NCBI GenBank assembly: GCA_028291055.1
Contig: JAQGIP010000139.1
Coordinates: 1 to 38,359 of the forward strand
Length of the DNA stretch: 38,359 nt
Direction of reading: 5' to 3'
From: Caulobacter sp.
GTDB lineage: Bacteria > Pseudomonadota > Alphaproteobacteria > Caulobacterales > Caulobacteraceae
Numbering within the stretch: the stretch's first letter is position 1; each line of letters starts with the position of its first letter. Below the pieces are notes generated by a model. It had not been told where the DNA came from. It saw only the letters and a program-made list of their open reading frames with translations, and searched no databases. Positions 1-7,986 of this stretch are shown here, in pieces. The position numbers and the translations under genes were made by a program.

Positions 1-39
1 ACTGCGCGGCGTCAGCCGGGCATTCTTGTGCACGTTCAT
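1..39 (-). CDS. IS481-family transposase, N-terminal fragment
   Basis: Thirteen codons reading MNVHKNARLTPRS, the typical opening of IS481-family DDE transposases (the helix-turn-helix domain follows outside the window). The ATG at 37-39 is preceded by GGAGG five bases away. The gene is truncated by the window edge and reads outward. The same start occurs at 38319. Family membership rests on this short peptide and on the terminal repeat, so the subfamily cannot be given. Confidence 0.8.
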   Translation of the reverse strand, partial: MNVHKNARLTPRS

Positions 40-120
40 CCGGTCCTCCGAGGGGTCTGAAGCTTCGCAACCTCAGCTTCCTCGGACCAGGCCGGATGGA
101 CAACCTATTGAGAGCTCACA
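1..120 (-). mobile_element. IS481-family insertion sequence, left-end fragment (cut by window edge)
   Basis: About 120 bp that recur, inverted and with a single base difference (position 91 versus 38267), at the other end of the window. Read on the minus strand it begins TGTGAGCTCTCAATAGG, which resembles IS481 termini, and runs into the start of a transposase gene. The outer boundary lies next to a CTAG at 122-125; IS481 is known to prefer NCTAGN targets. Only the terminal inverted repeat, leader and first codons are inside the window. Confidence 0.85.
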
Positions 121-121
121 T

Positions 122-439
122 CTAGTCAGGATGGGCGCCTTCCTTGGCGTTTTCCAGCACCTTGCCGTCGGCGGCGTCGACGCCGACCTCATAGGCGGCG
201 CCGTGGGCGCGGATGTCGAAGGACCAGCGCAGGCCGCTGCCGCCGGCTTCCTTTTCCAGTTCCCGGTCGGTGATCACGCCGGGGCGGGCTTTCAGGGCGA
301 TGGCCTTGGCGTGGGCGAGGTCCACCTTGGCCTGGCCGGCCAACTCATGACCCGCGTAGGAGGTGGAGGCGGAGGGTTTGGCAGCGGCGGCGCCGGCCAG
401 GGCCATCGCGGCGAGGGTGATAACGGCAAGACGTTTCAT
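122..439 (-). CDS. Secreted PepSY-domain protein
   Basis: A 105-residue protein. Residues 1-20 form a clear signal peptide (MKRLAVITLAAMALAGAAAA) with a likely AAA-KP cleavage site. The remainder is one PepSY domain: a helix (LAHAKAIALKARPG) followed by strands with W-S-F-D-I and Y-E-V-G-V-D and the closing D-G-K-V-L. PepSY domains are periplasmic and are often peptidase inhibitors or metal/redox-linked modules; no specific partner can be named. A longer reading frame continues upstream, but only the ATG at 439 gives a signal peptide at the N-terminus. Its TAG stop is part of the CTAG at which an IS481-type element is inserted, so the protein is complete despite the insertion. Any transcription terminator has probably been displaced. 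Confidence 0.8.
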   Translation of the reverse strand: MKRLAVITLAAMALAGAAAAKPSASTSYAGHELAGQAKVDLAHAKAIALKARPGVITDRELEKEAGGSGLRWSFDIRAHGAAYEVGVDAADGKVLENAKEGAHPD

Positions 440-678
440 GATGAGGTTCCAGGCCGCCCCAGCGGAGGCCCGAACCTGCCCTGCGCGGGATTGCGCCGAC
501 TGCGCCTGGAGGTTGAAAATCCCCAACCTGCGGCCTGCGCACCGGCCGCCGGAGGGATCGCCTGAAGCGTGGGCGACCGGTGGACGGGGTAGGCAAGGCG
601 CTTGCGCGTGGCGCCTCGGCCGGCCGGACATGTATAGTGGGGCCGCACCCCATACCGTCGACGCAAAGGCCATTCTCC

Positions 679-1629
679 ATGAAGTACCGCAAGCTCGGCG
701 CGAGCGATCTCAGCGTCTCGGAAATCTCCCTGGGGTCGTGGCTCACCTATGGCGTGGGGGTGGAGCGCGACAGCGCCAAGGCCTGTCTCGAACGGGCCTT
801 CGAGCTGGGGATCAACTTCCTCGACACCGCCAATGTCTATGGGCGCGGCGCCGCCGAGACCGTGTGGGGCGAGCTGCTGGCAGGGCGCAAGCGCGACAGC
901 TATGTGCTGGCCACCAAGGTCTATTTCCCGATGAGCGACACCGACAGGGGCCTGTCGCGCGTCCAGATCGAAAAGCAGATCGACGCCTCGCTGAGCCGGC
1001 TGCGCACCGACTATGTCGATCTCTACCAGTGCCACCGCTACGACGCCGACACGCCGCTGGAAGAAACCATGTCGGCGCTCAGCGACGTCGTGCGGTCGGG
1101 CAAGGCGCGCTACATCGGCTTCAGCGAATGGTCGCCGGAGCAGATCGCTGCGGCCTTCGCCATCCCCGGCGTGGAGAGGTTCGTTTCCAGCCAGCCGCAA
1201 TATTCGCTGCTGCATCGCCGCCCGGAGGGCAAGGTTATCCCGCTGTCGGCGGCCAACGGAGTGTCGCAGATCGTCTGGTCGCCGCTGGCGCAGGGCGTGC
1301 TGAGCGGCAAATACCGGCCGGGCGCCGAGGCGCCGGCGGGTTCGCGCGCGGTCAGCGACAGCATGGGGTCGATGATGCAGTCGTGGTTGCAGCCCGACAT
1401 CCTGGAGGCGGTGCAGAAGCTGAAGCCGCTGGCCGAGGAGGCCGGCTGTTCCCTGACGCAATTCTCTCTGGCCTGGGTGCTGCGCGAGCCCAACGTGGCC
1501 TCGGCCATCGTCGGGGCCAGCCGGCCCGACCAACTGGACGAGAACGCCGCGGCCTCCGGCCTGGCCGTCGATCCGGCCCTGTTCGCCAAGGCCGAGGCCA
1601 TCGTCGCCGGTGTGCGGCGGCCGGGCTAG
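679..1629 (+). CDS. Aldo/keto reductase (AKR, Kv-beta-like)
   Basis: A 316-residue NADP(H)-dependent oxidoreductase of the aldo/keto reductase superfamily. The catalytic tetrad is visible as D49 (NFLDTANVYG), Y54, K80 (LATK) and H119 (YQCH). The C-terminal cofactor region (VASAIVGASRPDQLDEN) is also present. The opening MKYRKLGASDLSVSEISLG matches the voltage-gated potassium channel beta-subunit-like branch. The substrate is unknown. The start at 679 was chosen because it gives exactly this family N-terminus, although the reading frame stays open further upstream; no strong ribosome binding site precedes it. A second AKR follows in the same direction after 109 bp. The two share only the general fold and motifs, so they are paralogues of different subgroups rather than a recent duplication. 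Confidence 0.92.
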   Translation: MKYRKLGASDLSVSEISLGSWLTYGVGVERDSAKACLERAFELGINFLDTANVYGRGAAETVWGELLAGRKRDSYVLATKVYFPMSDTDRGLSRVQIEKQIDASLSRLRTDYVDLYQCHRYDADTPLEETMSALSDVVRSGKARYIGFSEWSPEQIAAAFAIPGVERFVSSQPQYSLLHRRPEGKVIPLSAANGVSQIVWSPLAQGVLSGKYRPGAEAPAGSRAVSDSMGSMMQSWLQPDILEAVQKLKPLAEEAGCSLTQFSLAWVLREPNVASAIVGASRPDQLDENAAASGLAVDPALFAKAEAIVAGVRRPG

Positions 1630-1738
1630 CCGCGGAAGACCCTACGGGCGTGGGCGCCGATGCCGAAAAGGGTTGGCCGCGGCCTTCCCGCCGGCGGCTT
1701 CCGCGCCCATATCCGCCGCAGCCCTGAGGAGACATCAC

Positions 1739-2791
1739 ATGAAGTATAATCAGCTCGGCCGGACCGGCCTGTTCGTCTCGGAAATCTGCCTGGGGACGAT
1801 GACCTTCGGCGGCGACGCCAATGCCGGGATGTGGAAGGCCATTGGCGCCCTGCAGCAGGATGAGGTGGACGGCATCGTCGGCAAGGCGCTGGCGGCCGGG
1901 GTCAACTTCATCGACACGGCGGACATCTATTCGTTCGGCGCCTCGGAGCGGCTGCTGGGCCAGTCGCTGAAGAACCTGGGCGTGGCGCGCAAGGACGTGG
2001 TCATCGCCACCAAGGCGTTCGGCGAGATGGGGCCGGGGCCCAACGACCGGGGCGCCTCGCGCGGCCACCTGATGGACTCGGTGCAGGGCAGCCTGGAGCG
2101 GCTGCAGACCGACCACATCGACCTCTACCAGATCCACGGCAACGACACGGTCACGCCGATCGACGAGACGCTGCGCGCGCTGGACGATCTCCAACGCCAG
2201 GGGCTGGTGCGTTATTTCGGCGTCTCCAACTGGGCGGCCTGGAAGATCGCCAAGGCGCTGGGGATCAGCGAGGCCAAGGGCTATGGGCGTTTCGAGACGC
2301 TGCAGGCCTACTATTCCATCGCCGGACGCGACCTGGAGCGCGAGATCGTGCCGATGATCACCGAGGAGAAGGTGGGGCTGATGGTCTGGTCGCCGCTGGC
2401 GGGTGGTCTGCTGTCGGGCAAGTTCGGGCCGGGCGCCAACACGCCGGAGGGCTCGCGGCGCATCGCCTTCGACTTCCCGCCGGTGAACCTGGAGCGGGCC
2501 TGGCCCTGCGTGGCGGCCATGCGCGAGATCGGCGCGGCCCATGAGGTTTCCGTGGCCCGGGTGGCGCTCGCCTGGCTGCTGGCCAAGGCGCACGTGATGA
2601 GCGTGATCATCGGCGCCAAGACGGTCGAGCAGCTGGACGACAACCTGGCGGCCACGGAGCTGACGCTGAGCGCCGAGGAGATCGCGCGGCTGGACGAGGT
2701 CAGCGCGCTGCCGGCGGAATATCCCGGCTGGATGCTGGACCGGCAGGGCGGCGCGCGGCGGCCCAAGCCGTTCGCGCCGAAGAAGGCCTGA
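1739..2791 (+). CDS. Aldo/keto reductase
   Basis: A 350-residue aldo/keto reductase. Tetrad residues are D59 (NFIDTADIY), Y64, K92 (IATK) and H133 (YQIH). The NADP-binding end reads VIIGAKTVEQLDDNL. It is longer than its upstream neighbour, with an insert around residues 26-45, and ends in a basic tail (RPKPFAPKK). The ATG at 1739 has a good ribosome binding site, GAGGAG at 1726-1731, seven bases away, which decides against the longer open frame. It may be co-transcribed with the AKR at 679, but the 109-bp gap and its own strong ribosome binding site also allow independent expression. The substrate cannot be inferred. It converges with the acyl-CoA dehydrogenase gene, whose stop is 15 bp away. 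Confidence 0.92.
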   Translation: MKYNQLGRTGLFVSEICLGTMTFGGDANAGMWKAIGALQQDEVDGIVGKALAAGVNFIDTADIYSFGASERLLGQSLKNLGVARKDVVIATKAFGEMGPGPNDRGASRGHLMDSVQGSLERLQTDHIDLYQIHGNDTVTPIDETLRALDDLQRQGLVRYFGVSNWAAWKIAKALGISEAKGYGRFETLQAYYSIAGRDLEREIVPMITEEKVGLMVWSPLAGGLLSGKFGPGANTPEGSRRIAFDFPPVNLERAWPCVAAMREIGAAHEVSVARVALAWLLAKAHVMSVIIGAKTVEQLDDNLAATELTLSAEEIARLDEVSALPAEYPGWMLDRQGGARRPKPFAPKKA

Positions 2792-2806
2792 GCCTGGCTG
2801 GGGCGA

Positions 2807-3985
2807 CTATCCGCCCTGGGTCCTCACGTCCCGGAAGGGGATGTCGCGGTCGAGCTCGGGTTCCTTGGGCAGGCCCAGCACGCGCTCGCCGATGATGTTG
2901 CGCTGGATCTGGTCGGTGCCGCCGCCGATGGAGGTGAAGTAGGCGTTGAGCGTCAGGAAGTTGGCGTCTTCGGCGCGGGGATGATCCTTGCCCTCGTAGA
3001 GGCTCTCGGCGCCCAGGATGGCGGTGCGCACGCGGGCCTCCTCGTGGAGGATGCGCGACATGGCCAGCTTGCCGAGGCTCATGATCGATGAGGAGCTGCC
3101 CTGGGCCAGGTCGGCCTTGGCGCGGGCGGTGTTGAGGGCATTGAGGCGCTTGTAGGCGATGGCCTGGGCGATCTGTTGTCGCAGGACGGGGTCGGCGAGC
3201 ACGCCGGCTTCGCGGGCCAGGGCGATCAGGGGTTCCTCGGCGGTGGCGTCCTTGACGCCGCTACGGGGGCCTCGGGCCATCTCGCCCATGACCGAGCGTT
3301 CGTAGGCCAGCGCGGTCTGCAGTACGCCCCAGCCCTCGCCTTCGCGGCCCAGCAGATTATCGGCGGGGATCTCGACGTCGGTGAGGAAGACCTCGTTGAA
3401 GAAGCTCTCGTTGGTGATCTGGCGCAGGGGGCGGACTTCGACGCCGGGCTGTTTCATCGGGCAGAAGAAGAAGCTGATACCGCGATGCTTGGGCACGTCC
3501 CAGTCGGTGCGCGCGATCAGCATGCCGTAGTCGGCGTTGGCGGCCGTGGAGGTCCAGACCTTCTGGCCGTTGACGATGTAGCGGTCGCCTTGATTGTCGG
3601 CGCGGGTGCGGATGCCGGCCAGGTCGGAACCGGCGCCGGGCTCGCTGTAGAGCAGGCACATGCCGACTTCGCCGCGCAGCAGGGGGCCGACCAGTTGGGC
3701 CTTCAGCGGCTCCGTGCCCTTGGCGAGCAGGGTGTTGGCCCACAGGTTGGTGCGGTCCTGGCCCGAGCCAGGGGCGGCGGCCTCGGTGAAGGCGCGTTCG
3801 ATGATGCGGGCCTGAGGGTCGGCGAGTTCGCGGCCGAACCAGTCGACGGACCAGCGGGGCACGGCCCAGCCGGCGGCGACGACTTCTGCCAGCCAGGTCT
3901 TGTCGCCCCTGCGTTCGGGCGACCAGTGGGCGGCGAGCCAGGCGGTGACTTCGTCGCGGAGCTGGGCGTCGGTCTGCTCGGTCAT
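2807..3985 (-). CDS. Acyl-CoA dehydrogenase family protein, subunit with helix-G glutamate
   Basis: A 392-residue flavin-dependent acyl-CoA dehydrogenase. The substrate/FAD region LLYSEPGAGSDLAG (111-124) and the strand W144-T-S-T are typical. The position that carries the catalytic Glu in medium-chain enzymes is Gly here (SIGGGTDQIQRNIIGERVLG near the C-terminus). A Glu-Arg pair at E229-R230 (TALAYERSVMG) lies where isovaleryl- and long-chain enzymes place their catalytic base. The usual FAD-binding R-x-QFG-x-P motif is not seen in this subunit but is present in the upstream gene. The upstream gene ends one base before this start, so the two are almost certainly co-translated and may form one heteromeric enzyme, as known for mycobacterial FadE/ChsE pairs. 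The substrate is unknown; CoA-ester or steroid-like side-chain degradation is possible. Confidence 0.9.
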   Translation of the reverse strand: MTEQTDAQLRDEVTAWLAAHWSPERRGDKTWLAEVVAAGWAVPRWSVDWFGRELADPQARIIERAFTEAAAPGSGQDRTNLWANTLLAKGTEPLKAQLVGPLLRGEVGMCLLYSEPGAGSDLAGIRTRADNQGDRYIVNGQKVWTSTAANADYGMLIARTDWDVPKHRGISFFFCPMKQPGVEVRPLRQITNESFFNEVFLTDVEIPADNLLGREGEGWGVLQTALAYERSVMGEMARGPRSGVKDATAEEPLIALAREAGVLADPVLRQQIAQAIAYKRLNALNTARAKADLAQGSSSSIMSLGKLAMSRILHEEARVRTAILGAESLYEGKDHPRAEDANFLTLNAYFTSIGGGTDQIQRNIIGERVLGLPKEPELDRDIPFRDVRTQGG

Positions 3986-3986
3986 C

Positions 3987-5099
3987 TCAGGCTCCCAACT
4001 GCTGGAGGTAGCGTTCGCGGTGGAAGCCGGGCGTTCCGAACAGCTGGGCGTCGGCGCGGGCGCGGCGCAGGTAGAGGTGGGCGGGGTGCGCCCAGGTGAA
4101 GGCGATGCCGCCGTGCATCTGGATGGAGGCCGCGGTGGTAGTCACGAAGGCGTCGGCGCAGGCGAAGGCGGCCAGACTGATGGCGGCGGGCGCGTCGGGC
4201 GATCCCTCGGCCAGCCGGGCGGCGGCGTTGCGGGCGGCGGAGGTGGCGCTCTCGGCCTCGAGCAGCAGGTCGGCGGCCATGTGCTTGATGGCCTGGAAGC
4301 CGCCGATCGGGCGGCCGAACTGGATGCGGGTGTTGGCGTAGTCGACGGTGAAGTCGAGGCAGCGGCGGGTAGCGCCGGCCTGTTCGCCGGCGAGGGCGAC
4401 GAGGGCCATGTCGAGGGCGGCCTGGACGGCGTCCCAGACGGGGCCGGAGGCTTCGAGGCGTTGGGCGGGGACGGCGGTGAAGGTCAGGCGCGCGAGGCGC
4501 AGGGTGTGGTCGAAGGTGGGGGCGGGTTCGATGGTCAGGCCCTGTGCGGTGGGATCAACCTCGAACACGTCGAGGCCGGCGGCGGTGTGGGCCAGGGCCA
4601 GCAGGATGTCGGCGTTCTGGGCGTGGAGCACGTGGGCGGCGGCGCCATCAAGGACCCAGCCGTCGGGTGTGGGAGAGGCGGTGACGTCGACGCCGCCGGC
4701 GGTCCAGGCGCCCTTGTCGCCGGTCAGGGCAACGGTGGCGATGGCGTCGCCCGAGGCTACGGCCGGCAGCAGGCGGGCGTTGGCGGCCTCGTCGCCGAGG
4801 GCGGCGAGCAGGGTGGCGGCGATGACGCCGCTGGCCAGCAGGGGCGAGCAGAGCAGGGCGGCGCCGGCCTCCTCCATGATCGCTTCGAGTTCCAGAGGAC
4901 CGGCGCCGGAGCCGCCATGGGCCTCGGCGATCAGCAGGCCGGGGAGGCCCATCTCCGACAGGCGGGCCCAGAGGTCGGGATCGTAGCCCTCTGGGGTTTC
5001 CATGGTGGCCCGCACGTCGGCCTCCGTGCAGCGCTCGGCCAGCAGCCGGTGGACGGCGTCCTGCAAGGCGGAGCGCTCTTCGGCCGATAGGCTCGCCAT
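3987..5099 (-). CDS. Acyl-CoA dehydrogenase family protein, partner subunit
   Basis: A 370-residue protein of the acyl-CoA dehydrogenase fold. N-terminal helices (EMGLPGLLIAEAHGGSG) and a degenerate beta domain are followed by the classic FAD-contact motif R258-I-Q-F-G-R-P-I-G-G-F-Q and the C-terminal Q-M-H-G-G-I-A-F-T-W. The E-P-G-A-G-S-D substrate motif of active homotetramers is absent (the region reads ATVALTGDKGAW), and no Glu-Arg pair is seen in helix G (AALDMALVALAGEQ). This complements the following gene. It is the first gene of a two-gene unit (TGA, one base, ATG). The family is certain; the view that the two genes make one enzyme is inference. Confidence 0.88.
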   Translation of the reverse strand: MASLSAEERSALQDAVHRLLAERCTEADVRATMETPEGYDPDLWARLSEMGLPGLLIAEAHGGSGAGPLELEAIMEEAGAALLCSPLLASGVIAATLLAALGDEAANARLLPAVASGDAIATVALTGDKGAWTAGGVDVTASPTPDGWVLDGAAAHVLHAQNADILLALAHTAAGLDVFEVDPTAQGLTIEPAPTFDHTLRLARLTFTAVPAQRLEASGPVWDAVQAALDMALVALAGEQAGATRRCLDFTVDYANTRIQFGRPIGGFQAIKHMAADLLLEAESATSAARNAAARLAEGSPDAPAAISLAAFACADAFVTTTAASIQMHGGIAFTWAHPAHLYLRRARADAQLFGTPGFHRERYLQQLGA

Positions 5100-5205
5100 G
5101 ATCGTCTCCCGGATCGCACCGCGCTTTGACGGCTTGGGTGCAGGTTAGGATGCTGCCCGCAGGGAAGCCTAGGGGCGGCTTCGCGCGAGTTGTTTCTTCC
5201 TTTTG

Positions 5206-5348
5206 CTCCGCTCATCCCGACGAAAGTCGGAATCCATAGGGCCATCCAAAACTGGCCGTTCGGGCCGAAGCGGGCGCGGACGTCTCATGGGGATCGAGGC
5301 CTCCTGGAAAATCAGTATGGGTCCCGACTTTCGTCGGGATGAGCGGAG
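5206..5348. repeat. REP-like inverted repeat pair with GAAA-loop hairpins
   Basis: Two 33-bp copies (5206-5238 and, inverted, 5316-5348) agree at 31 of 33 positions. Each contains the small hairpin CCCGAC-GAAA-GTCGG(G). The two arms, 77 bp apart, could also pair with each other. This fills most of the 265-bp gap between the acyl-CoA dehydrogenase unit and the exporter gene. The design matches the REP/BIME type of bacterial extragenic palindrome. On the minus strand it lies just downstream of the exporter stop codon, so it may also protect or end that transcript, although no run of T follows. Confidence 0.75.
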
Positions 5349-5364
5349 ATTACGAAATTGAACC

Positions 5365-6915
5365 CTAGCGTTTGGCCCTGGCGTGCTTTGCCTTGGTCTG
5401 GGTTAACGCTCCAGGGACGGCGGCCAGGGCGGCGCAGGCGGCGGCGAGCAGCATGACGGCGTGATAGGCCCGCTCATAGGCGGCGGTCCCGGCGGCGCGG
5501 ATGGCGGGGGGCGCGTCGTGGGGCGACACCGAGAGGCCTGAACCGGCGGCGGGACGCAGGGCCTGGGGCAGGCCGCCGTGGGCGATGGCGGCGTCGAAGG
5601 TGAGGCTGAAGACCAGGCTCATGGCGGCGACGGCCAGCAGGCCGGCGATGCGGGCGACGGCGTTGTTGATGCCCGAGGCCGTGCCGGCGTGCTCGTCGTT
5701 GACCGAGGTCATCACCGTGGTGGTCAGGGGCGCGACGGCCAGGGTCATGCCGACGGCCAGCACCAGGGTGGCGGGCAGGACGCCCTGCCAATAGGGGGTG
5801 GCCGGGCCGGCGAAGAGGAAGATGACGAAGCCGGCCGCGGCGATCAGCGGGCCGAGGGTGAGGGGCAGGCGCGGCCCCAGCTTGTCGCCGAGTTTACCGG
5901 CCAAGCCCGACAGGGTTCCCATGACCAGGGAGAAGGGCAGCAGGGCCGCGCCGGCGGCGGTGGCCGGATAGCCGCGCACGCGGATCAGCTCGAAGGGCAG
6001 GAAGAAGAGCGCGCCGCCCATGGCGAAGTAGAGCAGCAGGGTCAGGCCGTTGGCCGCCAGGAAGCTCGGCGACTTGAACAGGGCCGGCGGGGCCATGGCG
6101 TTGGGGGCGCGGGTCTCGACCCAGGCGAAGACGGCCAGCAGGGCCAGGCCGCCGGCCAGCATGCCCAGGATATCGGGCCGGGTGAAACCGGCGGTTCCGG
6201 CGCGGGTCAGCGCCCAGGTAACGAGGCCGAGGCCGGCGGCGGCCAGGGCGGCGCCCAGCAGATCCAGCCCCTTGGCGCCCGGCGTGCGGCTTTCGGGGAT
6301 GGCCTTCCAGGCCAGGGCGGCGGCGCCCAGGGCCAGGGGCAGGTTGATGAAGAAGATGGCCCGCCACGACAGCACATCGACCAGCCAGCCGCCCAGCACC
6401 GGGCCGCCGGCCATGGTCAGGGCCCCGAAGCCGGCCCAGGCGCCGATGGCCCGGCCGCGCTCTGCCTTGGGAAAGCTGGAGCCCAGGATGGCGAGGCTGG
6501 CGGGGGTGAGCATGGCCGCGCCGACGCCCTGCACCGCGCGGCCGGCCAGCAGGACGGCGATGTTGGGGGCCAGGCCGCAGGCGATGGAGGCCAGCGTGAA
6601 GACGGCCACGCCGATCAGGAAGACGCGGCGGCGCCCGAACCGGTCGGCCGCCGCCCCGCCGATCAGCACCAGGGCGCCCAGCATCAGCATGTAGCCGTTG
6701 ACGGCCCACTGGATGGCTTCGGGGCCGGCTTGCAGGTTCTTCTGGATGGCGGGCAGGGCGACGTTGACCACCGAGCCGTCGATGAAGGCCATGCTGGAGC
6801 CCAGCACGGTGGCGATCAGGATCAGCCGTTTGCGGCCGGCCGAGAGGGTCTCGGGGTGTTCCGGCGCGGCGTGGATCGCGCCGGCCTCGCTGGGTGGTTT
6901 GTGAGCGATGGCCAT
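5365..6915 (-). CDS. MFS drug-efflux transporter, DHA2 family (EmrB/QacA-like, 14 TM)
   Basis: A 516-residue inner-membrane proton-driven exporter. TM1 carries the DHA2 signature DGSVVNVALPAIQ. Motif A between TM2 and TM3 reads GGAAADRFGRRRVFLIG, and motif C in TM5 contains GGPVLGGWL. Hydrophobic segments through to residue ~500 fit 14 TM helices. The frame stays open far upstream, but the ATG at 6915 has GGAG seven bases away and gives the normal DHA2 N-terminus. No MFP partner (EmrA) or TetR/MarR regulator lies beside it; the nitroreductase diverges from the same 121-bp control region. The substrate is not predictable. Confidence 0.93.
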   Translation of the reverse strand: MAIAHKPPSEAGAIHAAPEHPETLSAGRKRLILIATVLGSSMAFIDGSVVNVALPAIQKNLQAGPEAIQWAVNGYMLMLGALVLIGGAAADRFGRRRVFLIGVAVFTLASIACGLAPNIAVLLAGRAVQGVGAAMLTPASLAILGSSFPKAERGRAIGAWAGFGALTMAGGPVLGGWLVDVLSWRAIFFINLPLALGAAALAWKAIPESRTPGAKGLDLLGAALAAAGLGLVTWALTRAGTAGFTRPDILGMLAGGLALLAVFAWVETRAPNAMAPPALFKSPSFLAANGLTLLLYFAMGGALFFLPFELIRVRGYPATAAGAALLPFSLVMGTLSGLAGKLGDKLGPRLPLTLGPLIAAAGFVIFLFAGPATPYWQGVLPATLVLAVGMTLAVAPLTTTVMTSVNDEHAGTASGINNAVARIAGLLAVAAMSLVFSLTFDAAIAHGGLPQALRPAAGSGLSVSPHDAPPAIRAAGTAAYERAYHAVMLLAAACAALAAVPGALTQTKAKHARAKR

Positions 6916-7036
6916 CAGGGGCTCCGGAAGCCCCTCAACAGCTATCGCGCATCGTTGGTTGCCGCCAGGGCGCCGCTTGTCATGGGATGCGGAGGGGATA
7001 GAGGATCGCGGGTCATTCCCGTGCCGGAGCCCCACC

Positions 7037-7708
7037 TTGCTGTTCGACGACGTCATGCGCCAGCGCCGCTCCATCCGCGCGTTCAAGCCCGATCCGGTGG
7101 CCGAGAGCGTGGTGCGCGAACTGTTGGCGACGGCGGCCTGCGCGCCGTCGGGGACCAATATCCAGCCTTGGAAGGTGCATGTGGTGGCCGGCGAGGTGCG
7201 CGAGCGGCTGGAGCGCGAGGTGCTGGCGCACCGCGAACTGTCGCCCGACGACGCGGGCTCGGAATTTCCGCGCTCCGGCCAGCGCAAGGAGCCTTATCGC
7301 TCGCGGATGCGCGCGCTGGGCAAGGACATGTATGGGCGCATCGGCATTCCCAAGGGCGACCAGGCGGCGGGCTGGGCGCAATGGGGGCGCAACTATCGGT
7401 TCTTCGACGCGCCGGTAGGGCTGATCTTCACCCTCGACAAGGACCTGGACGCGATGAGCTTCCTCGACGTGGGGATGTTCATGCAGTCGTTCATGCTGGC
7501 GGCCAAGGCCAAGGGCCTGGACACCTGCGCCCAGGGTGCGTGGAACAACTATTGGACGGTGACGCGCCGGGTGCTGAGCGTGCCGGACGATGAATACATC
7601 ATCGCCGGGATGTCGCTGGGCTATGCGGACGACAGCCATCCGGTGAATGGGGTGATCTCCGAGCGCGAGCCGCTTGAGAGCTTCGCGGTGCTGCACGGGT
7701 TCGAGTGA
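7037..7708 (+). CDS. Nitroreductase family protein (FMN-dependent)
   Basis: A 223-residue nitroreductase-fold flavoprotein. The N-terminal MRQRRSIRAFKPDPV and PSGTNIQPW (FMN phosphate and ring contacts) are family hallmarks, and the C-terminal GMSLGYADDSHPVN fits as well. Such enzymes use NAD(P)H to reduce nitroaromatics, quinones or enones. The start is taken as TTG at 7037 because GGAG (7026-7029) lies seven bases upstream and the resulting MLFDDVMRQRRSIRAF has the usual length before the RRS motif. The ATG at 7055 has no ribosome binding site. The gene diverges from the DHA2 exporter, so a shared response to toxic compounds is possible but unproven. Confidence 0.9.
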   Translation: MLFDDVMRQRRSIRAFKPDPVAESVVRELLATAACAPSGTNIQPWKVHVVAGEVRERLEREVLAHRELSPDDAGSEFPRSGQRKEPYRSRMRALGKDMYGRIGIPKGDQAAGWAQWGRNYRFFDAPVGLIFTLDKDLDAMSFLDVGMFMQSFMLAAKAKGLDTCAQGAWNNYWTVTRRVLSVPDDEYIIAGMSLGYADDSHPVNGVISEREPLESFAVLHGFE

Positions 7709-7718
7709 GCCTGGGCCT

Positions 7719-7985
7719 CTATTCGTCGGCGAAGCGCGCGGCGGAGATGCCGTCGTCGCGGTAGCGCTGGGCGAAGCGGCGCTTGAGCCGGCGTGTCCAG
7801 CCGGACTCCCGTTCGGGGTTCATGCCGGCCGCCTCGAGGACGGCGCGGGCGAAGACGTGGGAGTGCAGCGTGGGATGGGCTTTGAGCAGGGCGCTGGCCG
7901 TGAGGGGGCCGCAGAATTCCCACTCCTCGCAGAGTTCGCGCAGGAAGTTGTCGAGGTCGGTTTCGAGATCGAGTGCGGGGGTCAT
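7719..7985 (-). CDS. Small hypothetical protein, 88 aa
   Basis: Not recognised. An 88-residue, mostly helical, charged protein with an acidic N-terminal half (DLETDLDNFLRELCEEWEFCG) and a basic segment W-T-R-R-L-K-R-R-F-A-Q-R-Y near the C-terminus. There is no signal peptide or membrane segment. Its ATG follows the stop of the LD-carboxypeptidase after one base, so it is almost certainly co-translated with it. It could be a helper of that enzyme or simply share its transcript. Its end converges with the nitroreductase 10 bp away. Confidence 0.7.
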   Translation of the reverse strand: MTPALDLETDLDNFLRELCEEWEFCGPLTASALLKAHPTLHSHVFARAVLEAAGMNPERESGWTRRLKRRFAQRYRDDGISAARFADE

Positions 7986-7986
7986 G

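Noticed and set aside
631..652. TATAGT followed by the inverted repeat TGGGG-N5-CCCCA upstream of the first aldo/keto reductase
   Set aside because: A possible -10 box and operator, but no -35 at correct spacing and only 5-bp arms; too weak to call.
26..673. Long open frames on both strands over the left end
   Set aside because: They run across the IS end and the PepSY gene in other frames and have no recognisable protein features; high GC makes such shadows common.
3900..5090. Very Gly-rich 396-residue frame opposite the acyl-CoA dehydrogenase gene
   Set aside because: Composition (GGG, GAG repeats) is typical of an antisense shadow of a GC-rich gene; the opposite strand has clear family motifs.
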